A DNA stretch of 44,968 bases, taken from NCBI GenBank assembly GCA_031835245.1, contig JAVKOQ010000389.1, positions 1 through 44,968 of the forward strand, read 5' to 3'. This DNA comes from Balamuthia mandrillaris. Taxonomy: Eukaryota; Discosea; Longamoebia; Balamuthiidae. Under the pieces are notes generated by a model that saw nothing but the letters and a program-made list of their open reading frames with translations, searched no databases and was not told the DNA's origin. Below, one piece after another: positions 10,608 through 22,023 of this stretch. Position 1 is the first letter of the stretch; every line of letters starts with the position of its first letter. Made by a program: the position numbers and the translations under genes.

Positions 10608-13088
10608 ATGGCCTTTCTCAAAAAGATTCGCGGAGGCAAAGAGAAGGAGAAAAAGAAATGGGCCTTGGAGCTTTACGATGTGGAACCTCTTCTGGTACCG
10701 TAGTAGTTTATTTTATTTTTTATTTATTTATTTTTTGTTGTTATCCACTACTTCTTTGTTGATAACAACAAAAAAAAAAAAAAAGCAATTACCAGCGGGC
10801 TGTAGGCGGCTGCTCAAGCAGGCCAACGTCAACCCGGAGGAAGCCCAGAAGCACTACCCCATCGTCCTCAACTGCCTCTACTTTGATGTGAAGAGGGAGC
10901 CGGAGCTGCTGGCCGGCTTGAAGGCCGCCATCGCCAAGTACAAGGAGGAGAACGGCAGCAAGCACGGCTCCCATAGGTCCGGCAGCAGGGCAGAGAAAAG
11001 AAAGGAGGAAGGAGCAGGAGGAGAAGGAGAGAAAAGTCCAGCAGCCAAAAAAGAAAAGAAAGAGAAGGAGGCAGACAAAGAGGAGAAAGAAGAGAAGAAG
11101 GAAGAGAAGAAGGAAGAAAAGAAGGAAGAAAAGAAGGAAGAGAAGAAGGAACGCAGCAAGACAAAAGATGGAAAGGAGAAGAAGGAAAGGAAAGAGAAGG
11201 ACGAAAAGAACGACGCAGCGGAGGAAAGAAAGTCTGATGGCAAGAAAGAGGCACGAGACGGAAAGAAAGAACGCAAGCGAGATCACAAGAAGGAAAAACA
11301 AAGCAAACGGAAAAAGGAGGAGGAGTCTCAAGGAAGCGAAGTGGCGGTAAGCGGAGGAGGCAAAGGGCCGTCGGAGAAAAAGGAGGACAAGGACGAAACA
11401 ACAGAACGTGCAGAAAGCAAGACGAAAGACAAGTCCTCCAGTACAAACTTGCCTTCTTGTTACACCTATCCCTCTTTTTTTGTCTTCGTTTTCATCACTC
11501 ACATGCGAAACCCTTTAGGTCGACCAAAGAGCCCAGAGACTGGCAAAAAGAAGTATGGCACTCTCACAAGGACCGACTCGCTCTGCATGCACAACGGCAA
11601 AGCCAGCGATGACAGTGTCACGCAGACTTTAGGTGAGAAAAAAGACAAAGACAACCTCAAGAAGGCCTCAAAGCTGAAAAGGCATTCCATCGATCTCTCC
11701 GACTCAACGGGCTTCTCTCGGATGAAGGATGACAGCAAACAAGAAAAGGAACAGCACTGCCACACCTCTCCCGAGAAGCCAGACAGCAGCAAGTCTAACG
11801 GCAAAAGCGACGCGGACAAGGATGAGATAATCACACAAAAGTCTGAGATGAGCGAGATCATGACCTCTGGCGGCGGCACGATCGAGATTCCCAAGGAGCA
11901 CTATGACCTCTTCCTTCACGAGAATCCCAACGTGGTGTTTACCAACAAACACAAAATCGGCAAAGGGTACGTCTTGCATTTTTTCTGAAAGGAGAGGAAC
12001 CAAGTCGCTCCAAACATTGGTACATTGTTTGACATTGGCTTCTATTTTTCTTTGCAGGGGATTCGGAGATGTGTATACTGGCAAAGATAAAGGGCTCAAC
12101 CAAACTGTACAGTTGCATTTCATCATCCGTTTTATAGTTCCTTCTTTCTTATCGTTCTTTTAAAAAAAAAGGTGGCCATCAAAATCCTGAAGAGAACGTA
12201 CGCCGAAGATGCGAACTCCGTATGTAATGAAATACAAATGCTCAAAAGTTGTCAACACGACAACATTGTAAACTATTTAAAATCTTATCTTTGGAAAGAC
12301 AAAATATGGGTTCGTTCTTCTCTGTTCTCTCTCTATCTCTCTTTTCTCTCGTTATCGTTTCTCCCTCTTCTCTTCTCTCTCATGTATGTTCTTTTTGACA
12401 GATGATAATGGAATATTGTGATGGGGGTTCCCTTCAACAACTTCTCTCCGAGGTGGAGTTGAACGAGGGACAAATCGCCAACGTCGCTCAACAGATACTC
12501 AAAGGACTGGACTATCTTCATAGCAGCAACCGCATCCATCGTGACATCAAGGCGGACAACGTCCTTTTAAACATGGATGGAAGGGTTAAACTTGGTTCGT
12601 GTTTTGGCTCTTCTCCGTGTTTTCCTTTTGGATTCTCATGAACGCGCAACTAAACAAAACGAACAGCTGACTTGGGTTTATGTGCGGAGCTGAAGGACGG
12701 AGATGACTCCAAAAGCAGTATTGTGGGCTCGCGGTACTGGATGGCACCTGAGATGATCCAACGCTTGCCGTACAATATTAAAGTGGACATATGGAGCCTC
12801 GGCGCCCTGTGTATAGAGATGGCTCAGAACCATCCTCCTTACTGGGGTCTTAGGCCCTTGAAGGTTCGCTCTCTTTTCTTCCTTCTTTTCTCCTTGCTCC
12901 TTGCTCCTTCTTTCTTCTTCTAACATTCTGTTTAAAAAAAGGCGATGTTTTTGGTGGCAACCAAAGGAGCTCCTCCTTTGAAGAATCCACGCAAATGGTC
13001 GCCCGAGTTTAAAGACTTTCTGGACAAGTGCTTCACGATGGATCCTGCTCAACGGCCTTCTGCTAGCGAGTTGTTAAAGGTTCGCTAG

Positions 13089-13131
<43 letters not shown>

Positions 13132-13263
13132 GCTTTCTCTTATGTCTTCTTGAAAAAAATGCAGCATCCATTCATCGTGGAAAAGGCAGCTCCCATAGCA
13201 AAACTACAACAAGCGATCGGTATTGTGTTCTTGGGCAATTCTCTCCGAATGAATGGGTTTTGA
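10608..13263 (+). CDS. STE20-like serine/threonine protein kinase
   Basis: Nine exons join in phase (10608-10699, 10806-11440, 11519-11966, 12058-12106, 12172-12309, 12402-12594, 12667-12863, 12942-13079, 13165-13263) to 662 residues. An N-terminal block of about 80 residues (DVEPLLVPRLLKQANVN, PIVLNCLYFDV) looks folded but I do not recognise it; no CRIB motif is visible. A long Lys/Glu tract (about 90-250) and a polar linker follow. The kinase domain occupies about 385-655: GKGGFGDVY, VAIK, MEYCDGGSL, HRDIKADN at about residue 500, and the STE20-type activation segment GSRYWMAPE. The magnesium-binding DFG is DLG here (LADLGLCAEL). By family it phosphorylates Ser/Thr in Rho-GTPase or MAPK-type signalling; with a Rac gene 29 kb away a link is possible but unproven. 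The first donor/acceptor pair is the weakest junction. Confidence 0.9.
13091..13128. repeat. (CT)19 microsatellite in intron
   Basis: Lies 11 nt after the GTTCGC donor of the last intron of the STE20-like kinase gene, CT on the sense strand. The acceptor follows a short A run (AAAAAAATGCAG). Confidence 0.9.
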
Positions 13264-13423
13264 ACAAAAACCAAAATAATTAACTGATTCTTTTATATTT
13301 TCAACATCATCCTTTTGAGAAACAATTTTGAATAAGAGGGCAAACACAAGAAGGAGAGAGACAGAGAGAAACAATACCTCACATATGTACAAAGCAATCA
13401 GCCTGAACCGTTGCTCTTCTGAT

Positions 13424-14126
13424 TTAGAGATAGTGATAACTGAACACGATGTAAAGAATGAGAAAGCAAGCCACAAAGAGAGTCAACCCTGTGTACATAA
13501 ACAACATGATACGGTGGAAGCGTGCTCTCTTCCGCTCGTCCACAAAGACGCTGTCTTGCAACTCGATTTGTCTTCGACGCCGTTCTTCTTCTCCTTTCTT
13601 CCTCTCTGTCTCTCCCTTCATTCTCTTGTGAAGATTGTTATCTTCATCGTCATCATCTTCTTCTCCTTCGCTATCATCGAGGGTGAAGATGGCGTTCATC
13701 TCCAGTTCTAAAGGTCTCTGGAGAACCTCGAGAGGGTTCTCTTTGAAGTAAGGGTGTCGCCGAAGAGCGTTCCACTCGTAAAAAGCGATGAGGGCTAAGG
13801 CTAGAAGGAGAAGAATGCTATAACTGGCCCAGGCCACCGCATCCACCTGAAGGACGTGCATGTTCAGCTGTCGGAGGCCGAGAGCGATGGTCACACCTGC
13901 CAGCAGCATCATCAAGCGTCCCAACCAACGATGGGGCCGATGATACTTTGTGCTTCGCTAACATTTTGCATGGTCAGTCTTGTTCATTCCCTTTCCTCTT
14001 GGTTGTTCTTCTCTCCGTTCTCTGTCCTCTTGTTCTTTTTTCTCATTCCTTATTCTCAGTTTCTCTGTTCTTGCTCTCAGTTTTCCTATTGCCTTCTCTT
14101 CTCGTCATTCTATTACGCTTCCTTCC

Positions 14127-14169
<43 letters not shown>

Positions 14170-14741
14170 GAGGAGCTTACTTTGTGCCTTAGATAGCCAC
14201 GATGGGCTAGCAGTCCCAACAGCGGCTGCGCCACAGCCAGCACCAGCAGCAAGATGCCGGCCCAATGGTGCACGCCCTTGGCATGGCCATGCCACCCTTG
14301 GTCATAGGCGATGTGCGCCACGATCATGACCGCCGACAATAAACTGAGGAGCAGACCCGTGGCTTGCAGCCACGCATGCTTTGGAAACCAATTGGCAAAA
14401 ACTGGGTAGCAGATTGACGAATGATGATTACTATTGTTTTTTTTTTTATAAATAAAGAGGATGGATGTATGGGCATCTTTTTTTTTTTCAAAAACGAACG
14501 AGCAGTGCACCAAAAAAAAAAAAATGAACAAACCTTGGGTTGGAGGTAATTTGAAGTACCGACCGATGATGGAGCCAACGTTCAAGAAGAATCCCCAGGC
14601 CAGCAGCATGGTCACCCCGTGGAAGATTACCACGCTATGTTGTGCTATCAAGGGCGCGTCCTCATGTCCTGCTCCTCCTCCTCCCCCTTCATCTTCATGG
14701 TGGCCTTCATGCCTCTCCTCAGCCGCAAGGAACTCCTCCAT
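13424..14741 (-). CDS. Cytochrome b561-type membrane protein
   Basis: Three exons (14741-14534, 14401-14181, 13957-13424; phases 1/0) give 320 residues. After an acidic, His-rich N-terminus come five hydrophobic segments of a cytochrome b561 domain: QHSVVIFHGVTMLLAWGFFL, WLQATGLLLSLLSAVMIVAH, HHWAGILLLVLAVAQPLLGL, HRWLGRLMMLLAGVTIALGL and a fifth helix. The paired His residues in HSVVIFH, WH...HH and KYHRPHR fit haem ligands of transmembrane electron carriers (ascorbate or ferric reductase type). No DOMON or signal domain precedes it. A cytosolic acidic/basic linker and a final single helix near the C-terminus (YTGLTLFVACFLILYIVF) make an unusual tail anchor. The second intron has GA, not CT, on its sense strand, an exception in this window. 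Confidence 0.85.
14133..14167. repeat. (CT)n microsatellite, GA on the sense strand
   Basis: Located in intron 2 of the minus-strand cytochrome b561 gene, immediately after its GTAAGC donor. The sense strand reads GA, opposite to most intronic runs in the window. Confidence 0.9.
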
Positions 14742-14863
14742 TTCTTTTTCGTTTTTTTCACGTTATTCGAAAAAAGAAAATTGCTATTAAAAAAAGGAAT
14801 GGAAAAAATATGGAAAACTGAGGGAAAAATGAATGCAATTGTCGAGCATCACGCGAGCATCAT

Positions 14864-14884
14864 TTGTGGTCGAAATGACCACAA
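14864..14884. promoter_or_regulatory. Inverted repeat in shared promoter
   Basis: TTGTGGTC GAAAT GACCACAA, an 8-bp perfect dyad, lies between the divergent cytochrome b561 and desulfurase-TtcA genes (start codons 287 bp apart). Just upstream the octamer GAGCATCA occurs twice, 10 bp apart (14844-14861). It may be a dimeric transcription-factor site; no factor is assigned. Confidence 0.4.
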
Positions 14885-14959
14885 CGAGTTGATTTGCTTG
14901 TACAAAATAACTCGTCAAACACTGCATCAAATGACCTACAATTGTGCAGGGGAGCAGCC

Positions 14960-14967
14960 TTTATATG
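14960..14967 (+). promoter_or_regulatory. Possible TATA box
   Basis: TTTATATG lies 69 bp before the ATG of the desulfurase-TtcA gene, a plausible core-promoter distance. It is supported by sequence only. Confidence 0.35.
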
Positions 14968-15028
14968 AGGGGTCATAAATTTTGACTCTGAAAAAATCAA
15001 CCACTGAAAAAAAAAGAAAACGACAAAA

Positions 15029-15915
15029 ATGGAAGGAGTTTCAGCACGCCGCAAGTTTTTGAAGCTTGCTGAGGAGGAAGCCCCTCCTCCTCCTCCTACG
15101 CCTTCCGCAGCTTCTTCTTCTTCAGGGGAGAGCTTTGTGTGTCCGTTGATACGACCCCAAAAGCCACAGAAAGAAGAGGAAGATGAAAACGTCCTCTCGG
15201 AGAAAACGCTGAGATTGCTGCAAACCGTGAGGGAGGGGATCATCGGCGGCGATGAGGTCTTCAAGGGACCCTACGGAGAGCGGCTCATCCAGTACTGCGA
15301 CTACACGGCCTCCGGCAAGGCCCTGGACTTTATCGAGCGCTACATCCAACAAGAGGTCCTCACCATGTACGCCAATACGCACACGGGCACCTCCATCACC
15401 GGCCTTCAAACCAGTTTGTTTCGTAGCGAGGCCCGCATGATCATCGAAAGGTTTCTCTCTCTCTCTCACTGATCTTTGTTTGCTTGACGAGCCCATGACC
15501 CTTTTTTTTGTATTTTGTTTGTTTACAAAAAGGGCGATCAATGCGCACAACAAAGCTGGCACTGATAAGGACATTTTGGTGTTTACTGGCAGCGGAGCTA
15601 CTGGTACTTGCTTCTCTCTTCTCTCTTCTCTCTTCTTTTCTCTCTTCTCTTTCTCTCTTCTCTCTTTCTCTTTCTCCTCTTCTCTCTTCTCTCTTCTCTC
15701 TTCTCTCTTCTCTCTCTCTTTCTCTTCTCTTTCTCTCTCTCTCTCTGTTTTTGTTTTTGTTTTGGGTTTGGTTGTTTCTTGTCTTCTGGTTTATGTGCAT
15801 AATGACAAACTTTTCCTTTTGCTTGATGATAACAAAAAAAAAGGTGCTATCACTAAGTTGGTGCAGATACTAGGACTCACTCGCACCACTCACACTGTTG
15901 TAGAAAGTACTCTTT

Positions 15916-15950
<35 letters not shown>

Positions 15951-16386
15951 CTCTGTTCTCTTTACCACTGCCTTTTTTTAACCATTTTTCTCTTTCTCTC
16001 CATTTACTTAATGCGTTCACTTGATGCACTCCAAAGCTGAAGACCGACCAGTTGTATTTGTGGGACCTTACGAGCATCACTCCAACCTTTTGCCATGGAG
16101 GGAGTCCATTTGTGAGGTTGTGGAAATAGAAGAGAGCAATGATGGAACGGGTGCCATGGATTTGGCTGATTTGGAACGCAAGTTGGTGCAATACACAGAT
16201 AGAAAGTTAAAAATGGGCTCTTTCTCTGCTGCCTCCAACGTTACCGGCATTCTGACTGATACCAACAAAGTCAGCGCATTGTTGCACAAATATGGAGCTC
16301 TTGCATTTTGGGATTATGCATCAGCCGCTCCCTACGTGAAGATCGATATGAATCCTGTTGTACCTGGCCCAGAAGGTTCCTCTCTT

Positions 16387-16420
<34 letters not shown>

Positions 16421-18512
16421 CCTCTCTTGTCGTTTCTTTCTATCTCAACAATTTGGAAAACAAACAGGTCATTTGGTTCATAAGGATGCTATTTTCATTT
16501 CGCCACACAAGTTTATAGGAGGAGTGGCCACACCAGGCATTCTGGTGGCCAAGAAGCGTTTGTTCTCGAACAAGGTTCCTTCATGTCCTGGCGGAGGCAC
16601 TGTTTTCTTTGTGACTGACAAGGATCACCGCTACGTCAAAGAGAGAGTTGAGCGAGAGGAAGGAGGCACCCCAGGTTAACTTTCTCTTGAACTCTTGACT
16701 TCTGTTCTGTGCTTTTTGGTTTTTTGCTTTTTTGCTTTTTTGCTTTTTGATTTTTTTGCTTTTTTGCTTGTTTCTTATGATCTTTTTCTTGTTTCATATA
16801 TAGATATTGTGGGATCCATAAGAGCAGCCCTGACTTTTCAGCTCAAAGAGGCAATAGGAACTCAAGCAATCCAACACTTGGAGAACAAGTATTGCGAAAT
16901 GGCGATGACCTCCTGGAAGAATAACCCAAATATTTATTTGTTGGGCAGCTTGAATGCCCATCGTCTGCCTATCATGTCGTTCATGATTGTGTGTGAGGAC
17001 AGATTTTTGCATTATCACTTTATTGCTATCTTGTTGAATGATCTGTTTGGAATTCAGGCTCGAGGAGGCTGTGCTTGTGCTGGTATCTCCTTTCTCCTTT
17101 CTGGTTCTCTTTATTGTGAGTTGGAAAACTAACCTCGCTATTAGGACCTTACGCACAGGCGTTACTTGGCATTGACTATCCTCTTGCAAAGAAATTGGAG
17201 AAGATGCTATTGGCTAAAGATGAACATGAGGTTACTTGAGTTCCTCTTTTTTATTTTTTGTTTTCTTATCACTTTTTTACAACGTATTTACTTATTCCAA
17301 CTATAGTTTGTGCGGCCAGGTTTTGTCCGCCTAAACTTCCATTACGCGATGACAGAGAAAGAAGTGCAGTACGTCATTGATGCGGTAAACTTTGTGGCTG
17401 AACATGGATGGAAGTTCCTCTCTCATTACACTTTTTACCCAGAGACTGGAGAGTGGGTCCATCAACACAACAAAAAGTTTTTGGAAAGGAGGTATTACTT
17501 TCCCCTCTTTAGTTTGTTTTCTGTGTTTTATGTCTTTTCTCTCTACTGTTTGTCTCTTCTCTAATTCTTTCATCTGGTTCTCTTTCTGTTCTGTTCTTTG
17601 TTGCTTTTGGGGTTGAAAGGTGGTTAGGTTCCATAACATACAGAAATGGTGCTATGGAGTATCCATCGAAGCACAAGAGCTTGGGTGGTGGAGAAGCAAC
17701 GAAAGAAGAATCATTCGAGCGATACTTGAACGAAGCTAAACTATTGGCGGAGAGCATTTCAGAAGAATATAGCGAGTCTGGCTCTTCCATAAAATCAAGA
17801 AAAGAGGTAAAAACGAAAAGGAGCAAGTTTTTATTGGGTTGCCTCTTTTTTTCTTACCTTCTTTTCTTCTGTTCTGTAGGCATCACAAACGGGCGCTAAA
17901 CAGAAAGCCATTGAGCAATCTTTAATTCTGGACGATGAAGAGGACAAACTGAGATGGTTTATGTTACCTGCCGAAGCTATTCGTCGACTTCAGGCCCGCA
18001 ACAACGACGTCTCTTTTTCCTCTGTAAGTCATTTGTTGGGGATGTCTCCATTCAAACCGAACGATTTTCTCGACCGAGTCACAGAATTGATTCAACAACA
18101 GAGTAAGGCTAACAAAACCGAAGACGAAGCGTCCAATGAAGCAGTTGCAAAGGGTGAAGAAAAAACTTACGACAAACAAGAACAAGAAGCACAACAAAAG
18201 GAAGAAAAAGAAGATGAAGATAGTGGTTTACTGTTCTTGGATGTAGACGCAGATGTGGAGGAGCAAGCAGCCAAAAGAGAAGAGAGGAAAAAACGAGCGG
18301 CGGCAGCTGGATTCTTCAAGAAAAGAAGGAAGAACAAACTGCAGCAACAAAACGGAAAGTCGTCTATCATTAGCGGGGATTCATCTTCCGAACCTCCTCC
18401 TCTCTTCCCGCCCATTCCTCCAAAGCTGTTACGCATCACTCTTAAAGCCATCTCCGAGTTTGGCATGATCAACGAAGGAGATAAAGTTTTGCTTGGTCTT
18501 AGCGGAGGGTTT

Positions 18513-18560
<48 letters not shown>

Positions 18561-19519
18561 GTTTTCATTTTGATTCTCGTTTAGCTTTTTTATCTTCCGT
18601 TTCTTTTTTTTTTTTCTAATCTTGGACGTACAGCAAAGATTCTCTCTCCCTCCTGCACACATTGCACGCCATTTCACAACGACCCGACTTTCCCTCCTTC
18701 TCTTTGGGTGCCTGCACTATCGATCCGCAGGACCAATCCTACGATCCCTCTCCTCTAATAGACTACATGCGAACGCTTGGCATTCCTTACTTCTTTGAGT
18801 CGCAAGGTCTTATAGAGCAAGCCAAGTGCTATGGACCTACCTCCATTTGCAGCTGGTGTTCTCGCATGAAGAGAGGTCTACTGTACAGCTGCGCGCGAAG
18901 AGAGGGATATAACGTCCTTGCTTTGGGTCAACATTTGGTTTGTGTCATCGTTAGCTTCTTTCTTCCTTTTCTTATCTTTTTTGTTCTTTGACAGGATGAC
19001 CTAGCAGAGAGCTTCATGATGTCCGCTCTTCACAACGGGCAACTGCGCACCATGAAAGCCTGTTACATGAACGACGCGGGAGACATTCGCATTATTCGTC
19101 CTTTTGTTTACGCGCGAGAGAGGACTCTTCGCGATTTCGCGCTGCAAAGCCGTTTCCCGGTCATCTCAGAGAACTGTCCGGGTTGCTTCGAGCAGCCCAA
19201 GGAGCGGTATCGCGTGAAGCAGCTGTTGACGACGCAGGAGCATCTCTTCCCTAACGTTTATTCCAACCTCTTGCGAACGATGAAACCACTTTTGGAGATG
19301 GGAAGCGAGAAGATGAAGCAGAACGAAGGAGGAGAAAATGCGGATGAAGCAGAAGGAGGAGGGGGAGGAGGAGAAGGAAGAGTCATGGACGCTCGCACGG
19401 CCAAGAAGAAGAGACAGATGGCAAAACAACAAAAACAACAACAACGTGGTGGAACGCAGAAAACGGAGAAGGAAAAGGAGGAGGAGAAAGAAAAGGAAAA
19501 AGAAGAAGAACAGAAATGA
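15029..19519 (+). CDS. Cysteine-desulfurase-like domain fused to TtcA-like tRNA thiolation domain
   Basis: Twelve exons join in phase at all eleven junctions to 1,098 residues. Residues about 60-550 are a class V PLP aminotransferase of cysteine-desulfurase type: the PLP lysine in ISPHKFIGG (about 313), the sulfur-carrying cysteine region ARGGCACAGPY (about 457) and RPGFVRLNFHY. An acidic linker of about 200 residues follows. Residues about 780-1045 are a TtcA-family PP-loop ATPase: LGLSGGKDSLSLL, the Fe-S cluster pair ICSWCSRMKRG (about 895/898) and ENCPGC (about 985/988), and the TtcA signature RIIRPFVYARE. In TtcA, sulfur from a desulfurase is put on C2 of tRNA cytidine 32; here donor and acceptor activities would sit on one chain. 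The linker and PP-loop share exon 10 (17880-18508), supporting a true fusion. A Lys/Gln-rich tail ends it. Confidence 0.9.
15605..15752. repeat. CT-rich low-complexity tract in intron
   Basis: About 150 nt of degenerate CTCTT/CTCT repeats at the donor end of intron 2 of the desulfurase-TtcA gene. The intron ends with TAACAAAAAAAAAG, an A-rich acceptor. Confidence 0.85.
15920..15947. repeat. (CT)14 microsatellite in intron
   Basis: Lies in intron 3 of the desulfurase-TtcA gene, starting about 14 nt after the GTACTC donor, sense-strand CT. Confidence 0.9.
16390..16417. repeat. (CT)14 microsatellite in intron
   Basis: Lies in intron 4 of the desulfurase-TtcA gene, about 15 nt after the GTTCCT donor, sense-strand CT. 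Confidence 0.9.
18514..18553. repeat. (CT)20 microsatellite in intron
   Basis: Lies in intron 10 of the desulfurase-TtcA gene, within 6 nt of the GTTTGT donor. This intron interrupts the PP-loop motif itself (SGG / KDS). Confidence 0.9.
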
Positions 19520-19692
19520 CTCCTCACTTCAGATTGATTATTTAATTCATTAATTTGGACCAATCGGCATTAAGCAATGCTTTTCCTTATTTTCGTTTTA
19601 CTTTCAGTAATGGGGGTGTTGGTTGACGAGGAAACACACCCTACCAACATTTCCCCATTAACAACAGAAGAAGAAACAAAAAAACAGTCTTG

Positions 19693-20960
19693 ATGGAAAG
19701 GAGCAAGACGTTTAAGCGATGGAAGAAGGATAAAGAGGGGGCAGAGGCACAGAGGAAGAAAGAGAGAAGAAGAGGAAAGGAAGAAGACCGTTCGCAACGC
19801 AGGAACCACGGTGGTGCATAGAAGGAGAAGAAAAACGTGGGGTGGTCTCTCTCGTTCTCTTCGCCACAGCAGCGCGTTTGTGTTGCGTGACCTTGCGAAA
19901 ACGTCTTCTTCCATAAGAAGGGATTCAGATCTGAAGCGAGACGATGAAGAGGACGAAGGAGAAGAAGCAGACAAACAGTTTCTTCGACACTTGAGAGAAG
20001 GACAGCTGAAGGCGCAACAACAGTGTAAAGAGAAAGAAAACCCGTTATTTTGTTGTGACAACAAAATAACGAGAGCAGAAGAAAGAAGGAGACGATGGAA
20101 AGAAGAAGAGGCGAACAAAGAGAACGAACTGAAAGGAAGCGCTGGCCTCTATCAAATGCTTCGGAGAGGATATCTCTTATCTCTTCAACAGCAACTACCC
20201 CAAACAAAATGCTCTAAACGGGAAGACAAATCACCACCAGGTCAACTAGAAGAAGTAACAACAAACCAAAAAGAAAAAGAAAGACCGAAAGAAGAGGTGG
20301 GGGATGAGAAAGAGATAAAAACTTGCAGCATAATGACGTATAACACAGTTTTACCCATTCGTTGCAACGTCAGAAGACACAGTTTGAGCGAATTGGAAGA
20401 TGCAGAAGACAGGAAGAGGAAGCGGAAGCAGAGGATGATGGCAGAGGCAGTCACGTATTGCAATCGCATCAGCGATGAACTGTATCAAAGGGCAGGAGGG
20501 CGACTGTATATCCTTTCATTTGAATGTCATAACCAAGATGATGAACGTCTTTGTTGTGACTTCATCAAACCACAACAACAGCATGACGTGCAAGAACCTG
20601 AAGAAGAGCAAGAAGAGGAAGAAGAAGGCAGAAGAGGTTTCGTTGTGAGAGTGAGATGGGCTTTACCGGTGGATCTTGGAGGTAGCTCTTCTTGCTTTCT
20701 TGGCTGGCGTACTTTTTTTATTCTTATTGTTTGGTTTGCTTGTTTGTGGCACAGGGGATACATCACAAGCAGAGAGCTTGGCAGAGTGGCTTCAAGCACA
20801 CGTTCCACCGGAAGACCCTTCGCTCGTGGAAAGCCGGATGGGAGTCTTTCACGAGGTCGACTTGTGCCAATATCAGGCACGAATGCGAGCACTGTGCGAG
20901 CGACATCCGTTATTGCTCCCACCCACCACCCACGGCGAGGACTCTTCCCGTAAGACGTAA
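19693..20960 (+). CDS. Unrecognised charged protein
   Basis: I do not recognise the family. Best model: 19693-19709, 19870-20681, 20755-20960, phases 2/1, 344 residues. The second intron (GTAGCT...CACAG) is solid and brings in a plausible C-terminus (AESLAEWLQAHVPPEDPSLV, LCQYQARMRALCERHP). The first 150 residues are very rich in Arg, Lys and Glu, probably helical or disordered; the later part (RISDELYQRAGGRLYILSFE, GFVVRVRWALPVDLG) looks folded. No signal peptide or TM segment is seen. The start is uncertain: the main frame has no ATG before its middle, so a 17-nt first exon ending at AC/GTTTAA was chosen because it is the only phase-2 donor after ATG 19693. It lies 173 bp downstream of the desulfurase-TtcA stop, same strand. 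Confidence 0.5.
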
Positions 20961-21320
20961 TGTTGCCCCATTCTTCGTGCCCTGACCCACAAACGGAACG
21001 TGCCGTTGGGCTGTATGTTTTATTTCGTGATCCCTCATAATTATAGCCAATCTGCGAAACAAACCACAGCAAATAACGTCCAGTCCATACCAACTAATTT
21101 ACTGGACACTTTTCAAGACAACGACAGCCTTGACCGTCCACCCGATTGGTTTCATAGAATACAATTACCGTTTTTCCGCCTTTTCCTTCTTCCTTTTCTT
21201 CCTATTTCCTTCCCTTCCCTTCCCGCCCTATAAGCACTTGAGTCCAAAAGGATATCGTTTCTTTCTTTTCATTCATTCAATCATTTAAAGGGGAGAGAGA
21301 GAAAAAAAAAACAACAAGGA
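20961..21320. other. Intergenic region with possible GNAT promoter
   Basis: 360 bp between two plus-strand genes. A CCTATAAGC TATA-like element lies near 21227, about 90 bp before the acetyltransferase ATG, after a pyrimidine-rich stretch. Nothing coding is seen. Confidence 0.45.
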
Positions 21321-21962
21321 ATGAGCCAGAGTGACACGAGGTGCGGCAGCGTCCTGCCTCGTCGGCTGGACGTTCGCCCCGTCTCTCCCTCCAACCTGGA
21401 CCAGCTGCACGCCCTCATCCTGGAGTTTGCCCGCTCCACCAACTACCAGCCGCCCAGCGGCGCCACCCTCTGCACCCGCCAAGGCCTGGCCAAGCACCTC
21501 TTGGGTCCCAAGCCCAAGGCCCTGGCCTTCCTCTTCTACTACCACGGGGAGCCGGTCGGCTACGCCACGGCATACTTCAGCTTTCGCACCTTTCGTGGCC
21601 AGGCCCTCCTCATCGGCGAGGACGTCTACGTGAGGCCCCAGTTCCAGCAACAAAAGTTCGGGTTGGAGATCCTGGCCTTCCTGGCCAAGCTCTCCAGGGA
21701 TGAGGGCTGCGAGACCTCGAGGGGCGGGACGGAGAACGACAACGAGGCCATGAAGCAGTGCTTTCGGTGTGTGGGTTGCCATGAGGTGTCGGCAGGGCCG
21801 TCCGACCCGGCCAAGAGGCAGGTTTATTTTGGGCTGGAAGGAAAGGACAGGGACCGGTTTATTGAGAGGTTTTATCCTTCTTCCACTGCTTCTTCCACTT
21901 CTTCTTCTCCTTTGGAAGCGAGTTCACAGCCAGCAGCACCAAAGCAAGTTGCTCGGTTGTGA
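21321..21962 (+). CDS. GNAT-family N-acetyltransferase
   Basis: Single-exon gene of 213 residues. The GNAT fold is visible: an N-terminal helix region (LDQLHALILEFARSTNY), central strands AFLFYYHGEPVGYATAYFSF, then LIGEDVYVRPQFQQQKFG, where VRPxxQxxxxG fits the acetyl-CoA pyrophosphate loop. This order (FEDxYVxPxxxxxG-like strand, helix LEILAFLAKLSRDEGC) resembles spermidine/spermine acetyltransferase relatives, but the end of the domain (NDNEAMKQCFRCVGCHEVS) is degenerate compared with the usual N-x-x-A-x-x-F-Y-x-x-x-G. A Ser/Pro-rich tail follows. The 5' half of the gene is more GC-rich than its neighbours. The substrate cannot be named. It converges on the PDI-like gene, whose stop is 61 bp away. 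Confidence 0.8.
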   Translation: MSQSDTRCGSVLPRRLDVRPVSPSNLDQLHALILEFARSTNYQPPSGATLCTRQGLAKHLLGPKPKALAFLFYYHGEPVGYATAYFSFRTFRGQALLIGEDVYVRPQFQQQKFGLEILAFLAKLSRDEGCETSRGGTENDNEAMKQCFRCVGCHEVSAGPSDPAKRQVYFGLEGKDRDRFIERFYPSSTASSTSSSPLEASSQPAAPKQVARL

Positions 21963-22023
21963 TCTTTTTTTTTGTGTGTGTGTCATATTAGCCGTAGTGT
22001 GAGTTTTTGTGCATTTTGTTTTT

